Below are positions 53,476 through 62,907 of a stretch of 64,000 nt of DNA, piece by piece. The stretch comes from Brevibacillus dissolubilis. GTDB lineage: Bacteria > Bacillota > Bacilli > Brevibacillales > Brevibacillaceae. The notes under the pieces are model-generated. The model was not told the origin of the DNA. It worked only from the letters and a program-made list of their open reading frames with translations, and made no database searches. Location of the stretch: contig NZ_VCNA01000008.1 in assembly GCF_006170445.1 (NCBI RefSeq), positions 124,001 to 188,000 on the forward strand. Reading direction: 5' to 3'. A program made the position numbers and the translations under genes. Numbering within the stretch: position 1 is the first letter of the stretch; each line of letters opens with the position of its first letter.

Positions 53476-53556
53476 ATGACAAACAAGCCGATTGTAACGA
53501 ACGCCGCCATTGCCACTCTGGTCACAGGAACCACTCCTTGTATGGTGACAGCGTAA
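53476..53556 (+). CDS. Tiny 26-aa Thr-rich peptide
   Basis: Twenty-six codons, ATG ten bases after AAGGAG, own promoter-like sequence upstream, own stop. The product is neutral and rich in Thr, Val and Ala, with a single Cys near the end (TTPCMVTA). It shows no transmembrane leader or double-glycine motif. It could be a leader peptide for rsgA, 115 bp downstream, or a small secreted or modified peptide. No family recognised. Confidence 0.5.
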   Translation: MTNKPIVTNAAIATLVTGTTPCMVTA

Positions 53557-53671
53557 CCTTTCTCCATTTCTACATTCGATTTTACTTCTTTCATCATATA
53601 GAGGAGCCTCCTGTGATCATTTTTTGCGACCGATTCCAAAAATACGATCATATTCCCAGGAGGAATCCACA

Positions 53672-54751
53672 TTGAATAAACAAGTATACACCCTTACCGC
53701 TTTAGGCTTTACCCCAGCATTTGAACAAGCTTTTCAACCGTACGCAGCAGAAGGCTACCATGTAGGACGCGTAGCCTTAGAGCATAAACGGCTTTATCGG
53801 GTCTATACCGAGCAAGGCGAAGTACTGGCAGAAGTAGCCGGCAAGATGCGCTACAATGCCCTTGGACGTGAAGACTACCCTGCTGTGGGCGACTGGGTCG
53901 TAATCTCCCCCCGCTATGAGGAGCAGAAAGCCACCATCCACGCGATTCTGCCACGCCAGAGCAAGTTCTCCCGCAAAGCCGCAGGCACACACGTCGAGGA
54001 ACAGATCGTGGCAGCCAACGTGGATACCGTCTTCCTCGTCAATGCACTCAACCACGACTTCAATGTCCGCCGGATCGAACGCTATCTGATCTCTGCTTGG
54101 GAGAGCGGTGCCAATCCCGTGATCATCCTGAGCAAAGCTGACCTCTGCGATGACGTCGAGGCCAAAATCCGTGAAGTCGAATCTGTCGCCATCGGTGTGC
54201 CGATCCATGCGATCAGCACATGGGAGGCTCAAGGCATCGATGCCCTTCTCCCCTATCTGGGTGAGGGGAAGACCGTTGCCCTGCTCGGTTCATCTGGTGT
54301 AGGCAAATCCTCGATGATCAACCATCTCAAGGGCGAGCAGATCCTAGAGACGCAAGCCGTCCGGGAAAACGACTCCCGCGGCCGTCACACCACCACCTAC
54401 CGTGAGCTGGTCACCCTCCCGTATGGCGGGCTGATCATCGATACGCCGGGTATGCGCGAATTACAGCTGTGGGATGCTGACGAGGGCTTTACTGAAGCGT
54501 TTGACGACATCGAGTCCATCGCTGCGTCCTGCCGCTTCGGCGACTGCACGCACAAGGGCGAGCCTGGCTGCGCGATTGAGGCCGCACTTGAAGACGGTAC
54601 CTTGGATCAAAGCCGCTACCATAACTATCTCAAGCTGCAAAAAGAGCTGGCTTTCCAAGAACGCAAGGATAACAAGCTGCTCCAGCTTGCTGAAAAAGCA
54701 AAGTGGAAAAAGATCCACCAAGCCAACAAGAAACGCCCAACCCATCGATAA
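53672..54751 (+). CDS. rsgA: Ribosome small-subunit-dependent GTPase RsgA
   Basis: 359 aa circularly permuted GTPase acting in late 30S maturation. N-terminal OB domain (about 40-110), then G4 (LSKADL), G5, G1 (GSSGVGKSSMINHL), G2/G3 (DTPGMREL). C-terminal zinc finger with CRFGDCTHKGEPGC. TTG start seven bases behind AGGAGG; the earlier in-frame ATG has no site. At 359 aa it belongs to the longer RsgA type, so a second shorter copy may exist elsewhere. Confidence 0.93.
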   Translation: MNKQVYTLTALGFTPAFEQAFQPYAAEGYHVGRVALEHKRLYRVYTEQGEVLAEVAGKMRYNALGREDYPAVGDWVVISPRYEEQKATIHAILPRQSKFSRKAAGTHVEEQIVAANVDTVFLVNALNHDFNVRRIERYLISAWESGANPVIILSKADLCDDVEAKIREVESVAIGVPIHAISTWEAQGIDALLPYLGEGKTVALLGSSGVGKSSMINHLKGEQILETQAVRENDSRGRHTTTYRELVTLPYGGLIIDTPGMRELQLWDADEGFTEAFDDIESIAASCRFGDCTHKGEPGCAIEAALEDGTLDQSRYHNYLKLQKELAFQERKDNKLLQLAEKAKWKKIHQANKKRPTHR

Positions 54752-54752
54752 C

Positions 54753-54797
54753 AAAAAAACTGGGGCATCCTATCCATGGATGAACCCCAGTTTTTTT
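54753..54797. terminator. Bidirectional terminator between rsgA and iclR
   Basis: AAAAAAACTGGGG pairs with CCCCAGTTTTTTT around an inner ATCC/GGAT pairing. Confidence 0.85.
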
Positions 54798-55539
54798 ATC
54801 TCATCATCTTGCCCATCCGTGCCGCAGACTGACGGATCGGCATCGAGATTTCTTTCATCTTTTCCTCGGTCAGACGGTTGGATGGCCCGGATACAGACAG
54901 CGCCGCGACCACTTTTCCATGACGGTCAAAAATCGGTGCCGCCACAGCTGCAGCCCCCACCTCACGCTCTTCAATACTGGTGGCGTAGCCCTGCTTCTGG
55001 ATCTGAGCAAGCTGCTCCCGGAACAGGTCACGGTCTACCCATTCGGGCCAGTTATCATCGGCCAGCACATCCGCTACGTCAGCAGGGTCAGCATATGCCA
55101 TCAAGACCTTGCTCGACGCCCCGACAGCAAGCGGCATGCGTACCCCGACCGGTGCGACACGGCGGATCGGCTGGTTGCTCTGCACCGCTTGGATGCGGAT
55201 TCGCTCCCGTCCGTCCCGTACATACAAGCTGATCGTCTCGCCCAAAAGGTCCCGCAACGATTCCATCTCAGGGAGAAGCATAATCGCCGGATCGTCCGCA
55301 TGGGTCATATTGGCGGACAGCTCCCAGATCCGGAAACCAAGGCGGTATTTGTCCGTCTGACTGTCACGGATCAAGAAGCCCTTGCTCTCCAATGAGGCAA
55401 GCAGACGGTGAACCGTACTCTTATGTAAAGAGATTTTGGTAGAGATCTCACTGAGTGTCAGCTCAGTTTCATCTGTAAAACACAGCAAAACATCAAGCGC
55501 CCGCTCGACGGCACGCACCGTCGACTTCTGTTCTTCCAT
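54796..55539 (-). CDS. IclR-family transcriptional regulator
   Basis: 247 aa. N-terminal winged helix (TVRAVERALDVLLCF, LTLSEISTKISLHKSTVHRLLASLESKGFL). C-terminal GAF-like effector domain (VAPVGVRMPLAVGASSKVLMAY, YATSIEEREVGAAAVAAPIFDRHGKVVAALSVSGP). IclR proteins control use of small organic acids or sugars; no catabolic operon is adjacent, so the target is unknown. ATG 55539 behind AGGTGA, chosen over an upstream frame extension. Confidence 0.9.
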   Translation of the reverse strand: MEEQKSTVRAVERALDVLLCFTDETELTLSEISTKISLHKSTVHRLLASLESKGFLIRDSQTDKYRLGFRIWELSANMTHADDPAIMLLPEMESLRDLLGETISLYVRDGRERIRIQAVQSNQPIRRVAPVGVRMPLAVGASSKVLMAYADPADVADVLADDNWPEWVDRDLFREQLAQIQKQGYATSIEEREVGAAAVAAPIFDRHGKVVAALSVSGPSNRLTEEKMKEISMPIRQSAARMGKMMR

Positions 55540-55637
55540 GACAGTCACCTGCTTTTCTCTCGGCATAAGTTTCATCTAGTGAAATCGAGTTCTATATTAT
55601 TAGTATAATGGATGAGTCCTATACGGGTAAAGAGCAG

Positions 55638-55672
55638 AAAAAGGAGGAAGGTGCAGACCCTCCTCCTTTTTC
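55638..55672 (-). terminator. Terminator downstream of the 133-aa gene
   Basis: AAAAAGGAGGA and TCCTCCTTTTT arms around a GTGCAGACC-type loop. Confidence 0.75.
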
Positions 55673-55693
55673 TTATGCAGTATAGATCCTTGA

Positions 55694-56095
55694 TTATGCC
55701 TCTTGCACAAGTCCTGGATTATATCTACGAACATATTCGTAGACATCTTGACCATCCAGCACTTCGGGTGCGACCCCTGCGCCTTTTTCCGTAAGCCAGG
55801 CAAGCAGGGCTTCTCCACCGCGTGCGATCCGTCTCTGGGCAGCTTCTGGCAAGGTAAGTACGTGTGGAACCAAGAGCTGTAAGTACCAGACACCCCGATC
55901 TTCCTCTGACACGTCAATCTCTACCTCGATATCGGCGTCGGCAAAAGCATACAGGATGTTGAACAATTCCTCCCTCGGCTGTGCCCCTGCTTGTTCTAAC
56001 GGGATTCGCCAGACCGTGAGATAGTACTCATCATTGAAAAGAACCAAATCGTCGTTAACTACGCGATAACTCTTTTTCCCATGATCGATTGTCAT
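55694..56095 (-). CDS. Conserved-looking hypothetical protein after sftA
   Basis: 133 aa acidic cytoplasmic protein, ATG behind GGAAGGGG, 30 bp after sftA on the same strand. Beta strands at the N-terminus (KKSYRVVNDDLVLFNDEYYLTVWRIPL) and an alpha/beta middle (EELFNILYAFADADIEVEIDVSEEDRG). The C-terminal end is VYEYVRRYNPGL. I do not recognise the family. Cotranscription with the translocase is likely. Confidence 0.75.
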   Translation of the reverse strand: MTIDHGKKSYRVVNDDLVLFNDEYYLTVWRIPLEQAGAQPREELFNILYAFADADIEVEIDVSEEDRGVWYLQLLVPHVLTLPEAAQRRIARGGEALLAWLTEKGAGVAPEVLDGQDVYEYVRRYNPGLVQEA

Positions 56096-56125
56096 TACAG
56101 CACCCCTTCCTAATCACTTCCTGCT

Positions 56126-59100
56126 CTAATTGCTTCCTTCGCTTAGTGCTACTGCATCCTCGTGAGTAATCAAAGTCGAGCGCGGTTTCCCACCATTGTG
56201 ACCGGTGATGTAACCACCTGCTTCCATCATCTCGATCAGGCGAGCGGCCCGGTTGTAACCGATACGGAAACGGCGTTGCAGACCGGACGTGGATGCCTGC
56301 CCCTGCTCTGCCACATAGGTCAGCGCTTCGTAGAACAGCGCGTCTTCACCTGCATCGTAGGAGTCAGCTTTGGATTCCAATTCTTCCTTACTGAAAATAT
56401 ATTCAGGCTTGCGCTGTTTTTTAATCATCTGGGTAACTGCTTCGATCTCTTCATCTGATACGTAGTTCCCCTGTAGGCGGACCGGTGCCGTACCACTCTC
56501 AAGGAACAGCATATCCCCGCGTCCTAGCAGTCGCTCTGCACCACTCTGGTCCAGAATCGTCCGTGAGTCAATCGTAGAAAAGACGGCAAAAGCAAGCCGT
56601 GTCGGTACATTCGCCTTGATATTTCCCGTGATGACATCCACAGACGGACGCTGGGTGGCAAGCAACAGGTGAATCCCGCAAGCACGTGCCTTCTGCGCAA
56701 TCCGGATGATGCAGTCCTCCACATCTTGCGGAGCAACCATCATCAGGTCAGCCAACTCGTCGATGATGATCACGATGAATGGCAAGGTATCATCTGTCGT
56801 CTGGTTATAACGGTCGATGTCCCGCACGCCCGCATCTACGAACAATGCGTAGCGCTTCTCCATCTCCTCCACCGCCCATTTGAGCGCGGCTGTCGCATGC
56901 TTGGCTTCGGTCACGACAGGTGTGACGAGATGTGGAAGATGGTTGTATGGTGCAAGCTCTACCATTTTCGGGTCGATCAGAAGCAGGCGCACCTGTTCCG
57001 GAGAAGCCTTGTACAACAAGCTGACGATAATCGAGTTAATACAGACACTTTTCCCCGAACCGGTCGAACCGGCGATCAGTCCATGCGGCATCTTTTTGAT
57101 GTCAGCCACAATCGGTTCGCCGCCGATATCCATGCCAAGCGCAATCGCCAGTGGTGACGGATGCTCTTGGAATTTTTCCGACCCAAGGATGCGGCTGATA
57201 AAAATCGGCTCGCTCTTGATATTCGGTACCTCGATCCCGACAGCGTTGCGCCCAGGGATTGGAGCTTCAATACGGATATCCTTAGCTGCCATATTCAGCT
57301 TGATGTCATCGGACAGGCTGGTGATCTTGTTCACCTTGACCCCTGGTGCCGGTTGGAGCTCAAAACGCGTCACCGTCGGCCCTTTGACAATCCCGACCAC
57401 CTGTGCGTTGACGTTGAAGTTGGACAAGGTCTCTTCGAGCAGACGCTTCTGTTCGAGCGTGTACTCGTAATCGTCTTCATTCACCTCTGGCGACGGTGTC
57501 AGCAGCGTCAGGTTAGGTGGGTTGTATGGAGGTTGGACTCGCGGTTCTTCTGCAGGTGGCTCGGTTGGGGCACTTGGAACGATTGGGGTTGCAGCCGCCT
57601 GTGGTGAAGGTAGTGCTCCTTCTTCTACTCTATGAAGCAGGTGGGTCTGAGATTCATTTTGTTGAGAGATGGCCTGATGTGAGGCAGCTTCTTGCACGTT
57701 TTCTACTGCATTCTCCAACGTACCGCTCTCTGTATACAGGCGTGCCTGAGTTTGCTCTTCAGGTTGCTGCTGGCATTGTTCCTGAGATTCCAGCTCAACG
57801 CTTACCGAAGTGCCAACAACTGGCTGATTCAATACAGGGTCGGCAGCAACAGGGATAATCGTAAATGGAACGGGTCGGATCACAGATTGCTGTACTGGTG
57901 TGGCCACCATAGCAGTTGGCTCCGATGTATCCGTTGCTACTTGGGCTTTTGTTGATTCGTGCTGCCCGCTGTCATTTTGCGTAGATTCCATACCGTTGCG
58001 GTCGGAAGATGTGTCTGCTTCAAGTGCTCTCTCTAACAAAACAGCAACACTCGCGTGCATCGATTCCGTAGCTTCCAAGAATGCTGGCGTTTTCAGGGTT
58101 TCTTCGTTGACTGGGGTTTCCATCGTTTCAGCTGTTTCGCTGGGTTCCATTTCAACCGTTCCGACCTGTACATGATCCTCTGGGGATTCTACAAAGTCTG
58201 TGAAATCATTGGACAACGAAGTTTCAGAAGCTTCCATAATAACTTTTGATTCCTGAGTAGTTACCTGATCCAACATAGGTATTTGATCCAGCGTAGGTAT
58301 TTGATCCAACATAGGTATTTGATCCAGCGTAGGTATTTCATCCAACATAGGTACCGATTCCATCGCAGCTGTCTGCTCCGGCGCCGCTGTTACTTCCATC
58401 GCTGGAGCCTCCGCGTCTTGCTCGGAGCTGATTCTGTTCCAAGATTCGCTTCCGACAGGCTCAGTCTTCGTTTGCAACTCAGTGACTGCTTGCTGTTCCG
58501 TCTCAGCTGGTAATTCAGTGACTGCTTGCTGTTCCGTCTCAGCTGGTAATTCAGTGCTTGGTTGCAATTCAGTCTCGGCTGGTAATTCAGTCTCTGGTGG
58601 TAATCCAGTGCTTGCTTGTACTTCAGTCTCTAGTGGTAATTCAGTACCTGCTTGTAATTCAGTACCTTCCCGAAGTTCGGTCACTACCACAGCTTCGGTT
58701 TCTACGACAGAAGAACCGCCATGATCCACAAGAATAGGATGTTCTTCGTTCATGTCTATGACTTGGCTCATGTATCCTGGCTCACTGGATACTACGACAG
58801 AAGTATGAAAGTCCGGAATGGTCGGAGAATCCGAAGTATCAGGAACATCCAACCCTACGGGAACTCCAGACGGTTCCACAGTTGCCATTACTCCCACCGT
58901 CTCCACTGCTTCTGCTGCCCCTACACCAGCTGCCGCAACTTCCCTCTGTGCTTGGACAATCTCATCCCCAGCCTCATGTACGCTCGCTTTCGGTTGCAGT
59001 ATGCTTACTGGAAATGGCACTGCTTCTTTGTTACCATCCTTCTCTTTCCCGCTCTCGTTGACCACAACCGTCTGGCTGACCAACTCTTCGTGGCCCGTCT

Positions 59101-59809
59101 CTTCAACCTGCTCCAGATTTACTGGCTCTTTTCGCTGCGTATGCAGGACAGCCCCGATGCTCTTCTCATGCTCAGCTAGTTTGATTTTGCCATAGATCGG
59201 GGAAATAATTTCCGTAGGAGTAAAAGATCGTTTATCCACAGCAGACTGCTGATGCACCTGACGTGGGGCGCGGTTCGGCACGATGCGTGGACGCTCTTGG
59301 ATTGGCGCTTGGGCAGTTGGCATTTCCTCTGCATTCCCAATTGGTTCGCGAACCATTTCTGGCTGCAAAAAAGTCGCCTCCACACTCCGTTTTGGTTGCT
59401 TGACTGTCTCTGTATAAGCCGTAGATTGCTCTGCGCGAGGCGGTTGCTGCTCGGTTCGTTGGACCCGTTCCATACGGGCTGAACCGATGAGCGAATCCTT
59501 TCTTGCTTTTGGCTCCTGCTGATCGATGTGCAACGATTCAGCCGATTCCCGACGTTGCTGTGCCTTCGTTGCCCCTGGTTCCCGCTGGCCGTCCGGGATG
59601 ACTGGAAAACGGAACTGACGCGGTCTGGCTGATTCTTCTCCATTGCCCTCCCGCTCTCGTGGGTAGATGCTTTTGGTGCGGGCTTTGGCATTTGATTTGG
59701 TAGAGTTGGCCCGCAGCACCGCAGGCGGACTTGCCTTATGTAGTTCATTTTCACTGTCTTGCATCCAGTTTTGCAGTTGTTTCATTACGTTCTGTATCCA
59801 TCTAAACAT
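56126..59809 (-). CDS. sftA: SftA-like soluble FtsK/SpoIIIE DNA translocase with very long repetitive linker
   Basis: 1227 aa. No membrane helices at the N-terminus, so it is the soluble SftA (YtpS) type rather than SpoIIIE. Residues about 1-800 are a low-complexity, Glu/Pro/Thr-rich linker with hexapeptide repeats. The motor domain then has alpha/beta parts (VKGPTVTRFELQPAPGVKV), Walker A GSTGSGKSVCINS near 915 and Walker B FIVIIIDELADLMM. The C-terminal gamma winged helix begins SGLQRRFRIGYNRAARLIE. SftA in B. subtilis clears DNA from the division septum. ATG 59809. The family is usually about 950 aa. Confidence 0.9.
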   Translation of the reverse strand: MFRWIQNVMKQLQNWMQDSENELHKASPPAVLRANSTKSNAKARTKSIYPREREGNGEESARPRQFRFPVIPDGQREPGATKAQQRRESAESLHIDQQEPKARKDSLIGSARMERVQRTEQQPPRAEQSTAYTETVKQPKRSVEATFLQPEMVREPIGNAEEMPTAQAPIQERPRIVPNRAPRQVHQQSAVDKRSFTPTEIISPIYGKIKLAEHEKSIGAVLHTQRKEPVNLEQVEETGHEELVSQTVVVNESGKEKDGNKEAVPFPVSILQPKASVHEAGDEIVQAQREVAAAGVGAAEAVETVGVMATVEPSGVPVGLDVPDTSDSPTIPDFHTSVVVSSEPGYMSQVIDMNEEHPILVDHGGSSVVETEAVVVTELREGTELQAGTELPLETEVQASTGLPPETELPAETELQPSTELPAETEQQAVTELPAETEQQAVTELQTKTEPVGSESWNRISSEQDAEAPAMEVTAAPEQTAAMESVPMLDEIPTLDQIPMLDQIPTLDQIPMLDQVTTQESKVIMEASETSLSNDFTDFVESPEDHVQVGTVEMEPSETAETMETPVNEETLKTPAFLEATESMHASVAVLLERALEADTSSDRNGMESTQNDSGQHESTKAQVATDTSEPTAMVATPVQQSVIRPVPFTIIPVAADPVLNQPVVGTSVSVELESQEQCQQQPEEQTQARLYTESGTLENAVENVQEAASHQAISQQNESQTHLLHRVEEGALPSPQAAATPIVPSAPTEPPAEEPRVQPPYNPPNLTLLTPSPEVNEDDYEYTLEQKRLLEETLSNFNVNAQVVGIVKGPTVTRFELQPAPGVKVNKITSLSDDIKLNMAAKDIRIEAPIPGRNAVGIEVPNIKSEPIFISRILGSEKFQEHPSPLAIALGMDIGGEPIVADIKKMPHGLIAGSTGSGKSVCINSIIVSLLYKASPEQVRLLLIDPKMVELAPYNHLPHLVTPVVTEAKHATAALKWAVEEMEKRYALFVDAGVRDIDRYNQTTDDTLPFIVIIIDELADLMMVAPQDVEDCIIRIAQKARACGIHLLLATQRPSVDVITGNIKANVPTRLAFAVFSTIDSRTILDQSGAERLLGRGDMLFLESGTAPVRLQGNYVSDEEIEAVTQMIKKQRKPEYIFSKEELESKADSYDAGEDALFYEALTYVAEQGQASTSGLQRRFRIGYNRAARLIEMMEAGGYITGHNGGKPRSTLITHEDAVALSEGSN
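58255..58350 (-). repeat. Tandem 18-bp repeats inside sftA
   Basis: Five to six copies of an 18-bp unit encode the hexapeptides MLDQIP and TLDQIP alternately. Confidence 0.85.
58480..58700 (-). repeat. Degenerate 18-bp/36-bp repeats inside sftA
   Basis: About a dozen hexapeptides of the TELPAE / TEQQAV type in tandem. One 36-bp pair is exactly duplicated (58480-58552). Confidence 0.85.
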
Positions 59810-60059
59810 TGATCGATGTCCCTTCTTCCTAGCCTTTCATTCACGGTAGCGCCAAGACGGACGACTTCCTAAGCTGTGTATTCTTTGCTGTTGTACCTCC
59901 TTTCATCTTACCATGAATCCCCTGCTTTTTCCTGCAATCGGGAGATTTTTCTTCACTCCACCGAAACTATTGCCGATAACTTCCGTATAATGATATGGTT
60001 GGTTTTTGGCAGAATTCCATGACTCATCCAATGATATGAAAAGAAAGAGGTGTTCCACT

Positions 60060-61757
60060 ATGTGGAAAAAGTGGGGCTCGCTTACGCTAGCTTCTCTCTT
60101 GGTTCTGACCGGCTGTTCGAACCAGGCTGCGATTGTCCGCGATTCCGTGGTCAAATCCCTTGACACACACAGCTATGATTTTAAAGGCACTTTTAAATTA
60201 ACCGGTGATTTTGCAAAAGCTTATGAACTCTCTGAAGGCAAAAAGCCAGAAGCAGAATGGAACGCGGTGTTTGAATCGATCAAATCCGGCGTCACCATCG
60301 AAGGTACCCAAACAGACTTCGATCGCGGCCGTTATGTCATCACCGCCAACGATGATAAAGTTCTGCGCGAAAAAGGTCTCTGGAGCAAAGAAGAAAAAGC
60401 CTCTGCTGAGTTCCTGATCGACAAAACCAAAACCTACATCACCACTCCGCACGATTCTAAGTATCTTTTGATCGATGAAGATACCTATCTCATGGAACCA
60501 GAGTATGATGACTATTACTATGATGAAGAGTTTGACGCAACGAAAGAAGAAGAATTGACTGAAGAAGAAAAAGCAGCAGCTGCTGTTGTGGTAGCCAATG
60601 CACCAAAAATCGCTGAGCTGGAAAAACAACTCAACGATATGATGATCGACTTCATGAAAAAGTATATCAAGAACTATGAATTCACCCTGTCCAAAGTAAC
60701 CAACCACGGCGAAACCACCGTAGAACTGCCAAACGGACAATCTGTAAAGGCAACCCACGTCACCATCAATCTTGACACCAAAGAAATGATCCGTATCCTC
60801 GTGTACACCATGCGTGATGCGGTCAGCAACCCAGAAGTGCGTAAATTCGCCGTTGACGCTTTTGTCCTCTCCGAACAGATCTCTGATCTCTCCACAGAAG
60901 ATTTCACCTATGAGGAAGATGGTAACACCTATGAAGTAAAAGACCGCACTCCTGCTGAACTCCGTGCAGATGCAGAAGAGCGCGTCAGCTACATGATCGA
61001 CTCGCTCAAAGAAAGTCTGGCCGGCAGCGAGAATTTTGATGCCGCGACCCTCGAAGCAGAAGTCAAAGAAGCTGGTCTCGAAGCATTCAACATGCAGCTC
61101 GACTACTACGTAGCTGCTGACAAGACTCCAGTACGCACCGGAATCAACCTCAGCCTGACTGTCCAAGACAATGAGGCTGATAAGCCAGAACCATTGACAT
61201 TTGGTCTGGAAGCCGACACCTATCAATGGAACTTCGGCAAACCATCTGCCGTCAACTACCCAGCTGAAGACAAAACCGTTGATATGATGAAGATCACCGA
61301 AGATAAGACTCTCGTAAAAGATTTCGATGAAAAAGGCTTCCTCGGCTACCTCCTCCGTGAAGCAATCAAGGAACAGTCATTCATCGTCTTCGACCTCAAC
61401 ACCAAAACCACAACGCTCAACGATGAAAAAGTAGCCAACATCCACCCATACCAAGCGACAGGCGGCACTGTAATGGTTCCGTTCCGCTTCATCGGTGAAT
61501 CCATGGGCGCAAAAATCTCTTACAACGCAGCGACCAAAACCGCCACCTTCGAAAAAGGGGCCAAAAAGGTAGAACTCGTCACTGGCAGCAAGAACGCAAA
61601 AGTAGACGGCAAAACCGTACAGCTTCCGTTCCCAGCAACCAACGTGAAAGGTTCCCTCTATGTGCCACTCCGTTTCGTCAGTGAGAACCTCGGCGCTGAT
61701 GTAACCTGGATTGGCGAAGACAAACAAGCGATCATCCAGTTCGACGTAACTGAATAA
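60060..61757 (+). CDS. Lipoprotein with C-terminal copper-amine-oxidase-type stalk domain
   Basis: 565 aa. Signal peptide with lipobox VLTGC (Cys18). The long middle part has helical acidic stretches (EPEYDDYYYDEEFDATKEEE) and no recognised enzyme fold. The C-terminal 120 residues form the Cu_amine_oxidN1 stalk domain (TVMVPFRFIGESMGAKISYN, LYVPLRFVSENLGADVTW), a wall/surface module of Gram-positive proteins with no oxidase activity itself. ATG 60060 behind AAGAGGTG. Anchored at the outer membrane face; function unknown. Confidence 0.85.
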   Translation: MWKKWGSLTLASLLVLTGCSNQAAIVRDSVVKSLDTHSYDFKGTFKLTGDFAKAYELSEGKKPEAEWNAVFESIKSGVTIEGTQTDFDRGRYVITANDDKVLREKGLWSKEEKASAEFLIDKTKTYITTPHDSKYLLIDEDTYLMEPEYDDYYYDEEFDATKEEELTEEEKAAAAVVVANAPKIAELEKQLNDMMIDFMKKYIKNYEFTLSKVTNHGETTVELPNGQSVKATHVTINLDTKEMIRILVYTMRDAVSNPEVRKFAVDAFVLSEQISDLSTEDFTYEEDGNTYEVKDRTPAELRADAEERVSYMIDSLKESLAGSENFDAATLEAEVKEAGLEAFNMQLDYYVAADKTPVRTGINLSLTVQDNEADKPEPLTFGLEADTYQWNFGKPSAVNYPAEDKTVDMMKITEDKTLVKDFDEKGFLGYLLREAIKEQSFIVFDLNTKTTTLNDEKVANIHPYQATGGTVMVPFRFIGESMGAKISYNAATKTATFEKGAKKVELVTGSKNAKVDGKTVQLPFPATNVKGSLYVPLRFVSENLGADVTWIGEDKQAIIQFDVTE

Positions 61758-61770
61758 GTTGATCCAGCAT

Positions 61771-61803
61771 AAAAAGCCTCCTTTTGACAAGGAGGCTTTT
61801 TCC
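61771..61803 (+). terminator. Terminator after stalk-domain lipoprotein
   Basis: AAAAAGCCTCC pairs with GGAGGCTTTTT. Confidence 0.85.
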
Positions 61804-61853
61804 TTTCTACAATAGGAGAACGAGTACTTGGACAGAAAGGATGACGAACCATC

Positions 61854-62513
61854 ATGAGCACGGATTTGCAGAAAAAGCTGCGTATCAAAAGCGGTCAACG
61901 CCTGACCATCATCAACGCACCCCATTCTTATCTGGATCTACTTGGCCCTCTACCAGATGATGTCGAGTCTGCAGGGATCGAGACCGGTGGTGAATTTGAT
62001 CTCGTCCAACTATTCATCCACAATATTGCTGAGCTGGACGAGTTGGCTCCTCAAGCCCTGAAAGCCGTCAAGCGCGACGGTCTTCTCTGGATCTGTTACC
62101 CGAAAAAAAGCGCCAAAACGATCAAAACGGACATCACCCGCGACCACGGCTGGCAGACCGTCACCCAGGCTGGTTTTGAAGGCATCGCACTCGTCTCCAT
62201 CGACGACACCTGGTCCGCCCTCCGTTTCCGTCCCGCTGATTTGGTCAAAAGTACAAGCCCCTCCCGCAGCTCGGACCCTACAAGCTCCGTGCGCACCAGC
62301 ACAGCCGAGCGCATCCTCATCATCCCCGAAGAATTGGAGCAGGCATTCTCTTCACATCCACAGGCAAAAGAATTCTTCGACACCCTCTCCTATACCAACC
62401 GCAAAGAATACGTCGTCTGGATCACCTCTGCCAAACGCGCAGAGACCAAAGAGAAACGGCTGGCTCAGACGATTGAGAAGCTGGAGCAGGGCGTTAAGAA
62501 TCCGCATCGCTAG
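61854..62513 (+). CDS. YdeI/OmpD-associated family protein
   Basis: 219 aa cytoplasmic protein. The N-terminal half (LTIINAPHSYLDLLGPLPDDVE, LWICYPKKSAKTIKTDITRDHGW) resembles a DUF3052-type domain. The C-terminal half is the YdeI-like helical domain (IPEELEQAFSSHPQAKEFFDTLSYTNRKEYVVWI, AKRAETKEKRLAQTIEKL). Family members are annotated as bacteriocin-protection or OmpD-associated without a firm activity. ATG 61854 follows AGAAAGGATGACG. A weak hairpin (GCTGATAT/ATATCGGC) follows at about 62528-62551. Confidence 0.85.
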   Translation: MSTDLQKKLRIKSGQRLTIINAPHSYLDLLGPLPDDVESAGIETGGEFDLVQLFIHNIAELDELAPQALKAVKRDGLLWICYPKKSAKTIKTDITRDHGWQTVTQAGFEGIALVSIDDTWSALRFRPADLVKSTSPSRSSDPTSSVRTSTAERILIIPEELEQAFSSHPQAKEFFDTLSYTNRKEYVVWITSAKRAETKEKRLAQTIEKLEQGVKNPHR

Positions 62514-62592
62514 ACTTATCATGGAGAGCTGATATTGATCGGATATCGGCTGTTTCTTTTGTTCTATTTTTTAAAATTCTGCTACCGCTGCG

Positions 62593-62818
62593 AGGAGAGG
62601 GGTCGGCTTGCAAGCAGCGAGCCTCTTTGAACTCTCCGCCCAGCTCCGAATGCTTCACTGGGACTCCCTTCTTCGAATATTCTTCTGGGGCAAACTTCAA
62701 TCACCCCCGAATCAACCTTTTTTGCCCCTGCTCCCAGTGAAGCATTCGGAGCGGACAGTCTCCCCTTCTTTTCGAAGGGAGTTCAACAAGGCGAGCAGCT
62801 TGCAAGCCAACACCTCCC
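62593..62818. repeat. Type B multi-stem palindromic element, copy B5
   Basis: Outer arms around GGCTTGCAAGC (62605-62615 and 62798-62808) extend imperfectly to both edges. Perfect 20-bp inner arms at 62644-62663 and 62732-62751. Apical GGGGCAAACTTCAATC, then TTTTTTGCCCC. One interior side holds the mini-hairpin CTCCCCTTCTTTTCGAAGGG. It fills the gap between two convergent genes. Confidence 0.85.
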
Positions 62819-62907
62819 CCTCCCCCTCTCCCTCTCCCGAAACGACAGCAAAAAAACCGGAGCATCTTTTTCCAAAGACACCCCGGTCACCATATAAATC
62901 CCAAACT

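Noticed and set aside
58255-58700. Regular short repeats that could suggest a CRISPR or VNTR array
   Set aside because: They are in-frame 18-bp coding repeats inside sftA with no unique spacers.
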